From assembly GCA_942159475.1 (NCBI GenBank), contig OW804094.1, positions 128,884,755 through 128,948,754 of the forward strand: a DNA stretch of 64,000 nt, read 5' to 3'. Shown here piece by piece: positions 24,960 to 38,122 of the stretch. Source of the DNA: Sthenelais limicola. Its lineage: Eukaryota; Annelida; Polychaeta; Phyllodocida; Sigalionidae. The notes beneath the pieces are model-generated. The model was not told where the DNA came from. It did no database searches and saw only the letters and a list, made by a program, of their open reading frames with translations. The position numbers and the translations under genes are program-made. The first letter of the stretch is position 1, and each line of letters opens with the position of its first letter.

Positions 24960-27900
24960 AGATGCAGGAGTGTTGACTTGTTTTCATGTTCTAATGACAC
25001 CACCCATGTGGAATGATCAACTACTGGCCTTAAGTTTCGATCACTAGATATCGATGCTTTTAAAGTGGGCAGAGCAGAGATAGTTTATGTATTCGCGACC
25101 AACGTTTATTATTTTAAATATTTGATGCATATATAATTGGACAACTATAAATCTTGGAATTATAGAAAATCAATAAAAAAAAATGCCAGAATAAAGAATG
25201 AAGTGCACACAGTGCATGGTCAGCAATGTAAAAAAAATCTCCCATGAATATAATTTCTAATCAATAAATTATGATTGGGTTATTTGTTTGAGAGCAAAAT
25301 ATCTGAAGTAAGAAGATGAATATTTCTTGCGTAGATGTTACAATAACTCTGATGTGGAAGTGATCACATTAACCTGGTATGCACGCGTCCACTATTGCTA
25401 AAAGACACTTGTTTGCATCAATATCACTTCAGCCCTATCCATTACCCCCTATGAAGAAACGTCGCAATTTTAAAGTGATCTAGGCAGGCTTCTGAGTGGG
25501 CCTGAAACATTTGAACCAGATGAATGATTCGTCTGAAGGGCAATGAAAGGACACAATGCCCCTAGCATGGACGCCAGGGAATGACCACCAACCCTGTTTT
25601 ACAAAAGATCGAAAATTGGCACCAAAAACCCCCCGAGAAAGGACAAAGCATGAGAGGGAACCATACACCGGTCGTTTGCTTTCAGGATCAGCGACGATCA
25701 GCCCCAATATCATTAACGGGATCGTGCCTGGGGCCATTGAGGGTATGGGGTGTTGCAGAGGGAATTGCCACCAAGGGTTTGCTTCCATTTAGTGGAGAGG
25801 ATTTCTCGGGGGTTTCCTCAATCACAGTCTGCCATGCAGTTCAAACAATAACTGATCTACTTTGCTTACCATGCCATTGGTGAGGTATTTTATTCCGTCC
25901 TGCATGGTAATAAAACTATAGTTTCGTTTTCCACAGACACAAGTCACAAGCTTAGATGTAACCATTAATTTTGTATCACTTCGTGGCAATGAATTTAAGC
26001 AGGAAGTAGAAATTATTAAGAAATTATTTCATTGATTTAATGCTAATCTAAAGGGCCAGTGTAGAGATATTTTAAAAGACTCTCTTGTGCATAATATCCA
26101 GGCATTTCCAGGTTTAAAAAAGATCAAACACATTTATTCAAGAACTAGTAAAAAGTATAGAACACGCTCTCCAATATTTATTTCACACGGTGCTATCACC
26201 TTCATTCCGCACGACTAAAAATCATTTAGTGAACCATCAAGGCACGTCATGATATCCCGATTTTAGTTGTCAGGTGTTTATTGACAAGTATACTATAGGA
26301 TTCGTTTCATCGTCACATGAAAAATATACGCGGGTGATGCGCCAACAATAATCGGATATGTGTTATGAACTCAGCAACTCTATATATTTGAACAAAGGTT
26401 CGAACCTTGACCGCACTTCCCTCCTATTTACTCATCATATGTATGGAGTATAGTGTGATGACTGCATGTAATTGGTCATGAGCATCGACCCCAATACTAG
26501 ATGATCGCAGCCTACATGTTTAATGGCATCCAAAAGCTGTGAATATCTCCTCTTAATGCTCATCTGGGATCCAATTAGATCTTTGGCCATTTACCAGCCA
26601 TTCTTTCTAGCATGAACTCCTGCTCTCCGCTAGGTAATTGGGGGGGGGGGGGGGGCTGTAATTTTCAGAAGGCAGGGGAAAATTTGTTATTAAGTATGTT
26701 CTGGTTTGACGGACGAGTAACATAAAGCAGCAATGACTCAGCGTATGTATTTATAAATATTTGTATGGCAAATTATGATTCCAAACAAACAAGTAAAACG
26801 TTGGGGGAGGCAGTGTGTGTGTGTGTGGGGGGGGGGGAGTAGTGGGAAAGGAGATATTTATTGGACATGTTATCTCTTCAGTTGCTTATTCCTTTGATTT
26901 GGAAATTAACAAAAGCGTCTACTATATAATGCTTATAGTTACTAATGTAGATATTAGGCGTGTTTTGACTCCCCCCCTCGCCCCCTCGCCCCCTCGCCCC
27001 TTTCATCATATACCCCCTGCATTTGTTTATTTTCCTATTCTGATTAACGCATTAGTGCATATATACTGGTACACATGTACATGCACGCTTATGATGTGGG
27101 TCCAAACATACCTGCAGTATTTAAAATCCTCACAGCCAAGCCTCTGTTCGGAGTCTTTTCTCTACACATACACCAGACATTGATCGATCTCTATCGCCAT
27201 TATACACTTACCACGACCTGCTATTCTTTCCCCCAGAAGGGCTAATCCTGGGCCAAGGTTTTCATTTAAACGACAACGCGATACAACTAAAAACAAGCGA
27301 ACCGGAATGGTTAGGGTATAGTGAGGATCTCTGATACAAATCGATAAGTCACGTTTTGGAGGTGATTATAAATCGGGGTCATCTCAGTGCGGTTTGACCT
27401 TCTCCTGCATCTCCGGGACACATCCTCCATCATGACATTAATATCACTGATTCAGAGATTTCGCCTTAAGGCTACATGACTATCACTCCACTCTCCAAAT
27501 CTTTGTTTGATTGCACAAGTCACAGCTAATTATCTGACGGTCAATGCGAGCGAACAAACAATGCCACTAGCTATCGGAAGAGCTGTTATTGTGAGGAGGT
27601 ATAATTATGTCGGTAGGAGCAGTCCACGTAGGCGGGTTGCTTAGTTTGAGTTTCTCAGAGCTGCTCAAATTTGACACATTCCAGGATGTGAGTGACTCGT
27701 GATCCACTCCATGGCAAAATGGTGCTGTGTAAACTAGCCAGGCTTTATAATGACCTATACCAGTAGTTTAGTCTATGTTAGTCTAGTTAAACTATGTTGT
27801 AGGTCTCTATCTGGCTGTTCAAATGTAGGGCCTTGTACCAGTATAAATCCCAAAGTTTTGGCTATGCATGCGGGCGCCTATTCGCCATTTCTCACCACGA

Positions 27901-30900
27901 CGTACAGAATGCGAAGCTTTTTTGTGACACTTCAAAATTGAACCAAACGTGATTCTCCTCCGCGAACTTCAACAAAAATAATCTTATAATGAAGTGTTGC
28001 AAATGAGTCAAGTGCATGTATCTTGATGAGCAATTCATCGGATATTTCAATGTCCAAAACAAGGATACTTCGGTCCTGTTCGAGAATGTCAACAGTAAAG
28101 TTTTAAATACCATGGCTTATGAAGAGAATCTTAACTGAAGGTAAAAATATTCGAAAGGACTTTCAGCAGTACATAACGCCATTTGCTTCTCTTAGTTAAT
28201 ATTACGTGCTATGGCCCTATATTAATGCAACAGTTACTCAAATTGCAATTGGTGAAAAAAAATAAAAATAAAGAGTTACCAGGGTCCGCTGACTACTTAG
28301 AATCGTAAGCTTATATATATCCGGGTCTGTTCATATATTACTAATATTAGTTGAAATAATACCTCAAGTTCACTGAAAGGAAATTACATTTGATATTATA
28401 CCGGTAAATGGGTTCCACCATTCACGAGCAATTCTCTGTGTTAGAGCCAATCTAAATATCAATGAATGGAAGAAGCTCCAAAACGTACAACTTATTATAT
28501 ACCCCTCTCTCTCTGTGATGTGGTCAGAAAAGAATGGTATTTGGGTGTTGGCTCATTGAACCGTTTGAACGCGATGCTCCTCTAGTCTACTCACTACTGA
28601 GAGGCTTTTCCTAGAAATGCTCGTGACGACTCAGTTCTCTTCCAGGCCAGATGAGCAGCTCTGATGTCGCTCGGGCCGATGATGGGAACATCCTCATCTC
28701 TCTCCTTATACACGGGAGATTGTAATGGTATGGGGAGAGTTGCTTTCATCGTCTGCATGTGGTGGAAGGTGGTCAACCATGCAGACCCAGTTCCCACGTT
28801 GATCACCATCAGGCATCAACATTGACCCATGTATAAAACAAGAGCCACTGTTGACAGAGACAAACTGATGGAATGCCTTTCATCATGTATACTTAGTCCA
28901 CAACATTTATACACGGTATTACTATTATGGATGTATGGGAGGCTGTTCTATATCTTTTAATATGGGAACTCGTCGTTTGATGAGTTGGAAATTTCTCCCA
29001 ACATTTACTAAGTGATTTTCGTGTTGGGGAAATTGGAACCTATTTTCAGCTGCCCTCTAAGTAGATGAATGGTAAAAACAAGAGGTAAAACAATAATCCG
29101 CGCCCGTCTGGGTCAGCGAGGCAAAAACTACGATTAGATTGCTTTTTATTCGCAGTGGAATTTTCCAGGCAGAAGTTTTCAATTCAAATGCTTTCAAAGA
29201 AGACCGGAATGAAAAAGGGAAGATATATGTGTACCCAGAGGCTAAAAGACTTTAACCGTCGTAATCGTAAGCTGGGATTTTAAAAAAAACGAATCTCACT
29301 GTATTTCTCATGTTTCCAACTTTCCTGAATCAAATTGGTGTTTGGGGATTCGTTCTATGATATTTTACCATAGTCATACTACCACCTAATGTTTAGAGGA
29401 AATGTGCTAACGGGTGCTATACCTTACGCTTGTCCAATATTATCAATGAGTGATGGATCTTTTACGTAATGGTTCTACACACAGCCATAATCCAAAACAA
29501 CAGTTGTCAAAAGAAAGTGAATGGAAGAACAGCTGTATGAGCTGAACTATAGAGTCCTGGTAAAAATAATGTTAAACATGTTTTACACATGATTACAAAA
29601 AACGTTAGCTATTGTTGGCATGACCCACTCCGTGTCCGTATATTATCATTAAAAGTGCATTTTCTCATTATATTTGTAAGAAGATAAGACAGTTTTATGT
29701 TTTCTCTCGGAGTTTTTTGTGTGTGATGTAGTCTGGTCTGGGATATCATCAACGATTGTTTAGACTTGGCACCAGTACCGTATATTGCATGGCATCCCAG
29801 GGGCTACCTACCGACATATGACCCACATGTGTTCTGTTGCCGTGCACTGGGAAATATCAATCGTTCGAAATATAGTCGAGAATCAGAGATTGCAAAATGT
29901 ACCCACACGAATATTCCTTGATCCAATGTTCCAGAGAAATCATCTATGGGCAAATCGTGAACAATTGCACACAGCACATCTATATTTTATTGACATTAGG
30001 TTATTGATTAGACAGAGTACCTGGTTATACATGTTATACTGGTTAGTTACTTATTGATATACTGGTATTAATACTTATTTATCATACGGCACCCCATACT
30101 CAGACTAATATACTCCACGAAAATCATATACAATGAGCGACTAGCCCTCGAGTATTATGAAATACATGTACTTCGTCTTAACAACCATAAAATGTCACTC
30201 CAGAACATAGGTCCACGTTGTGAGACGACATGTAACTCAAGAAGACAAACCGTGGCAATTGGCCCTAAGCGTTATATGTATTCATGCTCTACAACAATTC
30301 ATTATGATTTCCCATGGGTTTACGATATGCTCGTTATCCCTAAGGGATGCTAAGGGAATGGCCCAAAAGGAAAGACTTACATCTTGAGGCCACATGCCAA
30401 AACATCCCCCAAGCATGACGATAGGTGGCAGCAAGAGAGGGGCAGAATTTGGCACCGTACAAATCATTCTTTGTCACATGTGCTTGTTTGGATTGTATTT
30501 CTTTCTATTTTGTCGGAAAGACGACCTTCAATGCCATCGCTGGATTCTTTCAGATAAAAGAGTCAAATGCTACCTTTTGTATGCACAGGTGTAGGAATAT
30601 ATAGGTCTGTGTTCCTTAGAAGAGGATCGCAATTGTAGATAGGAAACTGCACATGTGGATTCGGAGTATGTTATATTATTACATAGATAGGATTAAACAG
30701 AGTAGCTCCGTTACCGTTACATGAAATTCATGGTATCTAAGGAATGCCATCACTATTTATACACGGAAATCAGCATCCTGTGCCGAACGACAATGCGGTA
30801 CCACTGATTACATAATAACACTGTCCGGGCAAGCATGACCTGTCTGAATATCACCATATCGATCCGTCCCATCTAATCTCCCTTCATGTTGCACATATTC

Positions 30901-31478
30901 ACACTGGAGATATGTACATATGTAAACATATGCAATGGGAGTTTTCGAATCCATCCCAACAGTGCATTGTTTTAATTTACATGGGAATGCCCCTTGCTTG
31001 AGAAAAAGCAGAATTGATTAATGATTGAACAAAAGAAAACACAACTTACCTCCGGGGATGTATGAACAGATAAATTCTCCGTTAACATGTACTCCAGTCC
31101 CTCATTGGTAAACGCACGGCAAATGGTAAGATCCACGCTTGAACAAAAGTACCTTCAACAAACACAGGCAATCGGGTTTGAACTGATGAGGAAACTCTTC
31201 TACATGTATAATACTCCTCACATTATAATCTACAGAACCTGATTCCAGAGTTTATCAACACATAATAAGTCTGGTCCATAGGACTGTGTTTATCCTTGTT
31301 TTCTGGTTCCGAGTGGCTCATTCAATCCAGACGTGGAGCGCTTCGTGATGGGGGCTGGAGGGTTGTGTTGGTTTGAGAGGTTGGGTACAGTGGAGGAGAA
31401 GGCTGAGTGGGAGGCAGGCAGGACACAAACTTCAACCAATAGTGTGTCATATGTTTCCTCCCTCCTCCTCCTTACAGT
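24960..31478. other. 6.5-kb stretch without a recognised gene
   Basis: It holds a poly-G run (26641-26656), a GT/poly-G run (26813-26838), a (CCCCCTCG)n repeat (26972-27001) and several unassigned open frames: 25480-25788 minus, 28594-28809 minus and an ATG-less 56-codon frame at 27932-28102 minus. No splice-linked pair among them could be built. Confidence 0.45.
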
Positions 31479-31627
31479 TATGGACGTTCCACAGCGCCAA
31501 AGCATTAGACTTGTATACTGGCTCCTCCTACTGGCTTGTATACCGTCAATGATTTGTACCCTTTACCTTGCTGGGAATTGTATAGGAAATTGTAGTAAAC
31601 ACCAATCGTCGCCTTCCCAACGAAATG
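31479..31627 (+). CDS. Candidate first coding exon of a small secreted protein
   Basis: Not recognised as a known family. A pyrimidine-rich tract ending CTTACAG precedes TT-ATGGACG, and the frame ends at AATGG|GTACG, a plausible donor. The exon encodes 49 residues plus a split Gly codon. It has a polar N-terminus (MDVPQRQSIR), a hydrophobic core (LVYWLLLLACIPSMIC) like a signal peptide, then TLYLAGNCIGNCSKHQ with a Cys-x3-Cys pair and a basic/Ser/Gln-rich tail. This layout suits a peptide precursor. A possible next exon starts after TTTATTTATAG at 32571, which in matching phase would end CRRKFG-stop within 20 bases. That link is speculative, and a 49-codon frame can arise by chance. Confidence 0.2.
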
Positions 31628-31815
31628 GGTACGCCGGGAACAAATTATTATGTATTTTTCTTCAATATAACATTCAATATTACAATTAAACACTAACACT
31701 GTGAGCATAATATTAGGATAACATTTATTTTGGGACCGTTCTCTTTTACATATAATATTATTTCTACTAGATAAAAGGTTAGTTTCTGATGTTCTGATAA
31801 TAGAAAGTTGACATA

Positions 31816-31916
31816 ATTATGTTGCCATAATTATGATTACAATATCATAACTTTGACAGTTACTATTATGTTGCTATAATTATGATTACAATATCATAAC
31901 TTTGACAGTTACTATT
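31816..31916. repeat. 49-bp tandem duplication
   Basis: Two abutting units beginning ATTATGTTGC and ending TTTGACAGTTACT, differing at about one base, so the duplication is recent. Confidence 0.9.
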
Positions 31917-33864
31917 CAATGTAATTAAAAAGTATATTTAAATCGACTTTTTCTCTAATTTTGTAAACACCCATAGTTGTAATCGAATATACATTTAAAT
32001 CAATGGGTGCTGTTTAAAAAAATGATTTAATGATGTTTAACCCACATAGGCTATGGCAAACCGCCACTGCACTTTACTCAACCCAACGAGACCATATTTG
32101 AGTCTCGTTGCTCATACTTTCAATTATGAACATGCCAGGAATGATGCCGTATGCCTAATTTGAGTACTTTCCAATTATGTACTGAAATCGATTCATCAAA
32201 TGAATTAATCATAATCACCGCGTGTTTCTAGTTTCATGATTTGTAGATGTACATGTTTATCGAAGCAAGTAATGCCAGAGGTTAATTATAGAGTGCGGGA
32301 GATGAGTTGGCAAACAAATGCTATATTGCTCATATATCTTTATTGACCGGAATATATTTTCTTAGCCAAATTCATATAAAGCTTATTAGGACATGTTAAA
32401 GTGACTCTTCTCGCTGTTCTGGGCTAGAATCATGAGTAACGGAATTTCTTCCCAATATTCTAGCATGTTGTGCATCTGAACCTACCTAACAAATCCGTGG
32501 GGATGCGGAAATTATATATTCCATATCTTAACAGATATTTTACCATAAAGAGCGTGAATTTATTTATAGCTGCCGTCGCAAATTCGGGTGAGCGACCGTT
32601 GCAGTTAGCAAGGTTGTCATGCGCAGTAGGTCACAGGAGAGGTTCCTCCAGTCAGCGTTGAGCTGACCCAGTTTGGCCAGTGTATACACAAAGTGACCGG
32701 GAAAGTGACAAGGTTTTGTAATGCGTTTTTCAAAGTTAGGAAGAAAGTACAAATGATACATTTAATGTATACGGGAATCAGCAAGGGAGAGAGCTAAGTT
32801 AGTGCAAAAAAATAGGTATGACACTGGCCATATTGCGGTTTGAGCTAAATTGACAGTTCTCCTCAACCACAGTGTGACCCAATTCTATGAATTCAAACCG
32901 TCATGGAGGCAGTGCAGAGACGAGCAGGCATCAGTTACAAAAGGATTGTATTTTCACAGCAAATGGGAAAGCTAAAAGAAAAATAAGATCGTGATAGGAC
33001 TAAGATGGTTTGATTTAATTGTTGGGTGCATTTTCAAGGCGATTCTTGACTACTCCCAAACCTATGTTTTTAACTATCTTAGCCACTTTAAACAAGAATT
33101 AGTAAAAGTTGTACGTTGTTGATGACTACTAATAACAGTATAGGACTGTAAACTAAATCACTTTGCTCATCTCATCTCATCTCACTAACCCTCATTGCCA
33201 TGAATATGACTCCACATGGATGTCGTCATGGCATTAAGCAACCATCACTCACTCACTCTAATAATAGTATATATAAGAATATACCATAGTGTGAAGTACA
33301 AGGTACTCCACACTAGAGTTTTCTTACTTTAATTCCATGATTTCATGCAAAATAAACCCAACATTTTACTTATGTTCGATAGTCGGGAAATACAGCTTAC
33401 TAATATTCAACGGACCGTGACCATGGCGTATATATCCGAGAAAAACACCTTATGAACATGAGCAGCCAGCAAACAATCGTCACAATGATTGACGTGAAGA
33501 TAGCAACAATAGAAATAATAAATTAGGCAACATATATCCATTGATGGAGTCGATTTTGCATTATGCCAGATTTCCAACATAGAAATGGTTTATCTCTGCG
33601 TAAGAATTTTCTAATGGGAAGGTCATGAATATATGGATACATGTCATGAATATCACTTTACCCACATTTGACATGAAGCTTCTAAAACATGAAGAATTTG
33701 ATTTGGTATATTTCATATTTGAGAACGTTCATGAATATAAAATACACCAAATCGATGTATTTTGTCAAAAACTCGTGTAATATGGTTTATTGTGACAGAT
33801 GCGGCGTCTACTTTTACCCCATCAACCTGAGCCCAGCAGGGCGCTGAACGCAGTGAGTATAGAA
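31917..33864. other. Non-genic stretch
   Basis: No recognised exon. It contains an imperfect hairpin at 33699-33752 (GATTTGGT...ACCAAATC arms) and short CTCAT/CACT repeats at 33167-33258 that may be a retroposon tail. Confidence 0.45.
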
Positions 33865-34057
33865 GGGTCCGTTGCATAAGATACTTTTCCTTAAGGTTTT
33901 CCTTCGTTGGGTATTTTTTCAGCTGAAGTTTTAGGGCACAAACTTGCTATACAGACAGAGGTAATTGGTATCCATACAGTAGGAATGTCCTACCTAAGCA
34001 AGGAGAAATGGCTTAGTAAGGAACATTTTAAGTAAGGAATTCTTGTGCAACAGGCCC
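33865..34057. mobile_element. 193-bp MITE with GGGTCCGTTGCATAAG ends
   Basis: GGGTCCGTTGCATAAGA at the left is matched in inverse by TCTTGTGCAACAGGCCC at the right, and CCTTAAGG/CTTACTAAG words lie sub-terminally. The TIR resembles that of the 1.8-kb element at 8892-10690, implying one superfamily. No clear target duplication. Confidence 0.65.
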
Positions 34058-35528
34058 CTGAAGCACACAGTGGCACCGCCACACGAGGGCCTTATCTCTA
34101 TCATCCAAGGCCCGCCTGTCTCCAGATAGCCTCTGATTTGATAGCATCATCAGGAAGATAAACATTGGCGTAGGGGGAGAGATAAAGTTGAAGTCATGCA
34201 GAGAGGAGTTATACAGTTGATAAGAACCATAAAATAGAAGCAGTTTTGCTACATAATTGAACCTAAAAAGTTACATCTTCTTTTACAGTGCCCTTTCCAA
34301 ACTTGAAATCTCCCAATTGTCCTGTCATATAGAAATAGGAACCAGTTATGAATACCGTATAATTTTAAATATATGCAATACGTGTTGGAAAATTGTGATT
34401 TCTGTGGTTAATCGGAATGCTGAGAATGTATTATAAAGGAGTGACCGTATTAATGCCTGATATCTCGAGCAGAAAGTTCGATATAATTATGTTGGTTGTT
34501 CCTGAACCTTATTCCTTATTTACCCGTGAACTTTAAAATTATAATTCGCACTTCATTTACTTATCACGTCGTCAGTCAATTCTTTTTCTTAATTATGATA
34601 AGGCTAGAGTGCCTGAGCGAAAACTGAGTTAAACATATTCACTTTCAATGTGGATGTATAGCAAAAACAAGTCTATTGACCATGACCCACAAGGAAGCTA
34701 TTTTTAGAATTAAAGACTCCGCAGGCACTGAAGACGTCATAGGCGTTCTCAAACGTAAGATAATAAAACGAGGAACCAGGATTTTAAGAGCCGTGACGGA
34801 GTACCGGTGTATCAAACGAGCAACTCAAGAAAATCCAAAGTCCAACTTTTCTTTCCTTTTCTTCCCTGTTGCACAAGTATACATAAAAAATAAATAATTG
34901 GTTTAGTCATGGGGTTAATATTCGGAAACAACCTTGATCATTCAAAAAAATCGAAAGCCGTCACGCAGAGAGCAGAATCTGATTGTGAATATCCGGCTAG
35001 GGTGCGCTATCGGTTACCCATTATAAATAACTTTACCCTCTTACTCAACAATGTACTCAATACACATGCTATAACGAGACGATAATGGGTCTTTTATTTG
35101 ATTCTATCTCCATCCCTACACTGGTCCATGTTCCTGAATACGTGCATGAGCTATATATTCTGATCGTATAACTATTAAGCTACTGCTGCCATATTCTCTA
35201 ATAACAAAGCATAATTTGTATTTCATGTTTTGATTATTTAACGAATTGCATGCTTCTACATGTATCTATTAAAGTGTAAAGATATTATAAATTCCTAAAG
35301 GGGTGAGATACCATTTTTACCGCTTCGCCAGTAAAAATATGTCGCTGACAGTAGAATGCAGAATTATATATCACGTATAACCAACGAGACTAGGGGAAAA
35401 CCACAATTTTACCTACGCATGACGTTTTAAGACTTTTCCAGTTAGAAAAATTGTGTTGCCGCTTTAATCAAGATGTTGGGGTCAATATAGGGAGGGGGTG
35501 ACTAAACCAGAAAAACGCCTATTTGTGT
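34058..35528. other. Non-genic stretch
   Basis: No recognised exon, RNA gene or repeat. A 73-codon frame at 34676-34897 (+) has no known motif. Confidence 0.45.
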
Positions 35529-35900
35529 GGCCTTAGGCCAAAAAAAAAATAGGTGTGTTTCCGATTTACCCCCCCCCCCCCCTACCTAGAAAAACCTTAC
35601 CCTACCTAATTTTTTTTACCATACCTGATTTTTTCCCCATCATATCTTACTTTTTTTTTGATTTTTTGACAAAAAAAGCTTATAAAAGCAGGAAAACGGG
35701 TTTTCCTAACCTGGAACTGTCAAAAGGCACATTTCCCATGTTCAAAACAACTATTGTTATGAAAAAGACATTTTTTTCAGTTCCTGGGAGGAGGTTTCCA
35801 AACAAACAAAAATAACAAAAAAAAAAGTTACCCCCCCCAACCTAGTTTTCAGCCAGATAAATCGGAAACACACCTATATTTTTTTGTTGGCCTTAGCCTT
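35529..35900. mobile_element. MITE family A, copy 2
   Basis: ATAGGTGTGTTTCCGATTTA at 35549-35568 has an exact inverse at 35858-35877, and outside these GGCCTTAGGCCAAAAA and TTTTGTTGGCCTTAGCC extend the TIR to about 40 bp. The interior is AT-rich with poly-C runs next to both ends and no open frame of note. Copy 1 is at 529-877. Confidence 0.8.
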
Positions 35901-36890
35901 ATGTGGCCTCTGGTCCCCGAATATAATTACAGATGGTCAGCGCAGCCAGGAGACGAATCGCAATATTTCGTCTATCCCATTCCCAAATGTTATAACCTTG
36001 TGAGATACCAAAGAGACACAAGGTAGAACATTCAACAAGGTAGTTAGTCTGTCGATGATAAACAAATGACATTACAGGTTACTCATCCTGTGTGCACAAT
36101 TGCCCCATATTCGGACTACGGTTTCTTAACAGACCATTTCCTAAAGACAACACCTAGAAAAGAAAAACACAAGGGAGAGACAGAGAATTACTCAGTGCAT
36201 TGGTAGACCATGTATATAAAACAGTCCCAGATTGGTTAAACCAAGTCACTATCCCCACCCACCACAGGAGCCGAGTGGCAACCCTGGAATCTGTCACACA
36301 GTTACCACAGAATCCTAGTAGACAAAGTCCAGCTATACGCTATACTAATCAGATTTTTTTCTCTCAAGACGATGCATCTTGAGATCTGAAGTAACGAAAA
36401 TAACTTCCAGATTTTACTTCTGTCTATATGAAGTAAGCATTAAGAGGTGGATTCCAGTCCGTGGGAGAATGCATCAACCAGAGGATGTGTGTTTTTATGT
36501 GGCTTCCATTGTCGGGTTTGTATATGGATCCTATATAAATACATTCCTTTCAATATCCAACCCAACACATCTATACTTTCACATGGAGTTACCTTTGAAG
36601 CCATTGTTCTAACTTGAATAAAAGCCATAATAAGAATGTTTTCCTACCAATAATAAGCTTGATCTTATGAAACCATGCACTATTTTACAAATAGTCCTTA
36701 GCACTTTGGAATGCATAATCATGGAAAGTTTTGAGTACTGGAAATGAAAGAAAATGTACTTCATGTCCTTATGACTTTTTATAGAAATTTTCACAATTTT
36801 TGTATTTTGCTGTTCTACGGAGGTAATTTAGAGTAAAAAGGATTATTATTATAATTTATTAGCCTCTTGATAATTATAACTACCTAAACA
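35901..36890. other. Non-genic stretch
   Basis: Nothing recognisable. Open frames of 60-77 codons on both strands have no motif. Confidence 0.4.
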
Positions 36891-37120
36891 GTGGCATTCT
36901 GACATTTTGAATTTGACCGAGGACTATGATATGGTTTGAGGAGATGGAAGAGGCATATTGACATTTGTGGAATTCTGGTGCACAACAGAATGAATAGTTT
37001 GGAAGTTGAATTACATGAATTGGTTTTACACAAGGAAGAGGGAGCAGGCCCAAATCCTTTGATATTCTCTATCTTGGTGACTTTCGGATGGGTTGGGAAT
37101 GAATAGACAACACAAATATT
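36891..37120. repeat. Dispersed repeat family C, copy 1
   Basis: Aligns with 46599-46797 over about 200-230 bases. The strongest shared word is CGGATGGGTTGGGAATGAAT, with CCAAATCCTT, CAGTG and ATCGAGGACT-like words upstream in the same order. No terminal repeats were found. Confidence 0.6.
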
Positions 37121-37457
37121 TTTGGGAGACGCTTTAAGGAACTTGTGATATACGGTTTATGATAATGTAACGCTATCTTTCGGTCCTATAATTATGATGT
37201 GTTACAGAATTATGAATGAGTCTCAAAATCTATATTTTTCTCAGTGTTTTGTTCACATGATCTCTTTGTAGGAGTGTTCTCATTTGAGGTATCTATAGCG
37301 CTTGAAGTCGTATGAATACATGTACCAAATTTCTAGACAGTGTATTAAGTTTCTAAGGTCATCCTAATGAGTATATATTTAGTTACTTTACTAGTAATTG
37401 TCCACCCGGAAATATTGCAAACCTTTTTTTAGAAATACCCTTTAGATTTCCTAAATG

Positions 37458-38122
37458 TTAACAAGAGTTAAAATTACAGGCCATGCCGTTCCGTTTTATT
37501 ATCCATCTTCGATACAATCCATGGGACGACTTTGGTAGCACGTATGCAGCTAATTTTATACGAGTAATATATTCTGTGTATAATCTTCCTCCCGAACCAG
37601 GCTGTTCCTCCTTTCGCTTTCCTTTATCGGTCAGATTTGGAGAATCTCGCCCTGCCTTGGAAGGAACATGGATGAAGTACATTATAAGGTTAGACAATTT
37701 TATTTGTTTGAAAATTGCTTAGGAAATCTCAGAGACGATTGTATTGAAAGGTATCGTTGTAGTATAGCAGGCGTCAACACATGGAAGGCGGCTGCAGAGG
37801 GCTATATTGAACAGTGCAAAAGTCTTCAGCTCAGGAAACATTCCAGAAAGTATCGTAATTACAAACATGGGAGGCCATGTGTCCCCATGGTGTAAGTGTT
37901 GCCACCAAAACGTTGATAAACTGAACGGAAGATTACAATATTATTGCCAACCGAACCCAAACAGTGCTTGGACAATTCCCTGCACAATGGGCACTGTAGC
38001 CATTGGCAATATGAAGATATTCTGAGAACATTCCTATTACAAGTTAGCAACCTTAGGGTTCTATCCTGAAATGCAGGGCTTCTATATGAAATATCTACAT
38101 TACTCCATACGTGGGAACTCAT
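37458..38122. other. Overlapping unassigned open frames
   Basis: Frames of 72-87 codons lie on both strands (37483-37722, 37668-37895 and 37807-38025 plus; 37458-37697 and 37859-38122 minus), with slightly higher GC than the flanks. I recognise no domain in any of them and cannot choose a strand. It could be an old coding or transposon remnant. Confidence 0.3.

Noticed and set aside
26397..26410. GGTTCGAACC, resembling a tRNA B box
   Set aside because: It is a simple palindrome. No A box or acceptor-stem pairing is found at the right distance.
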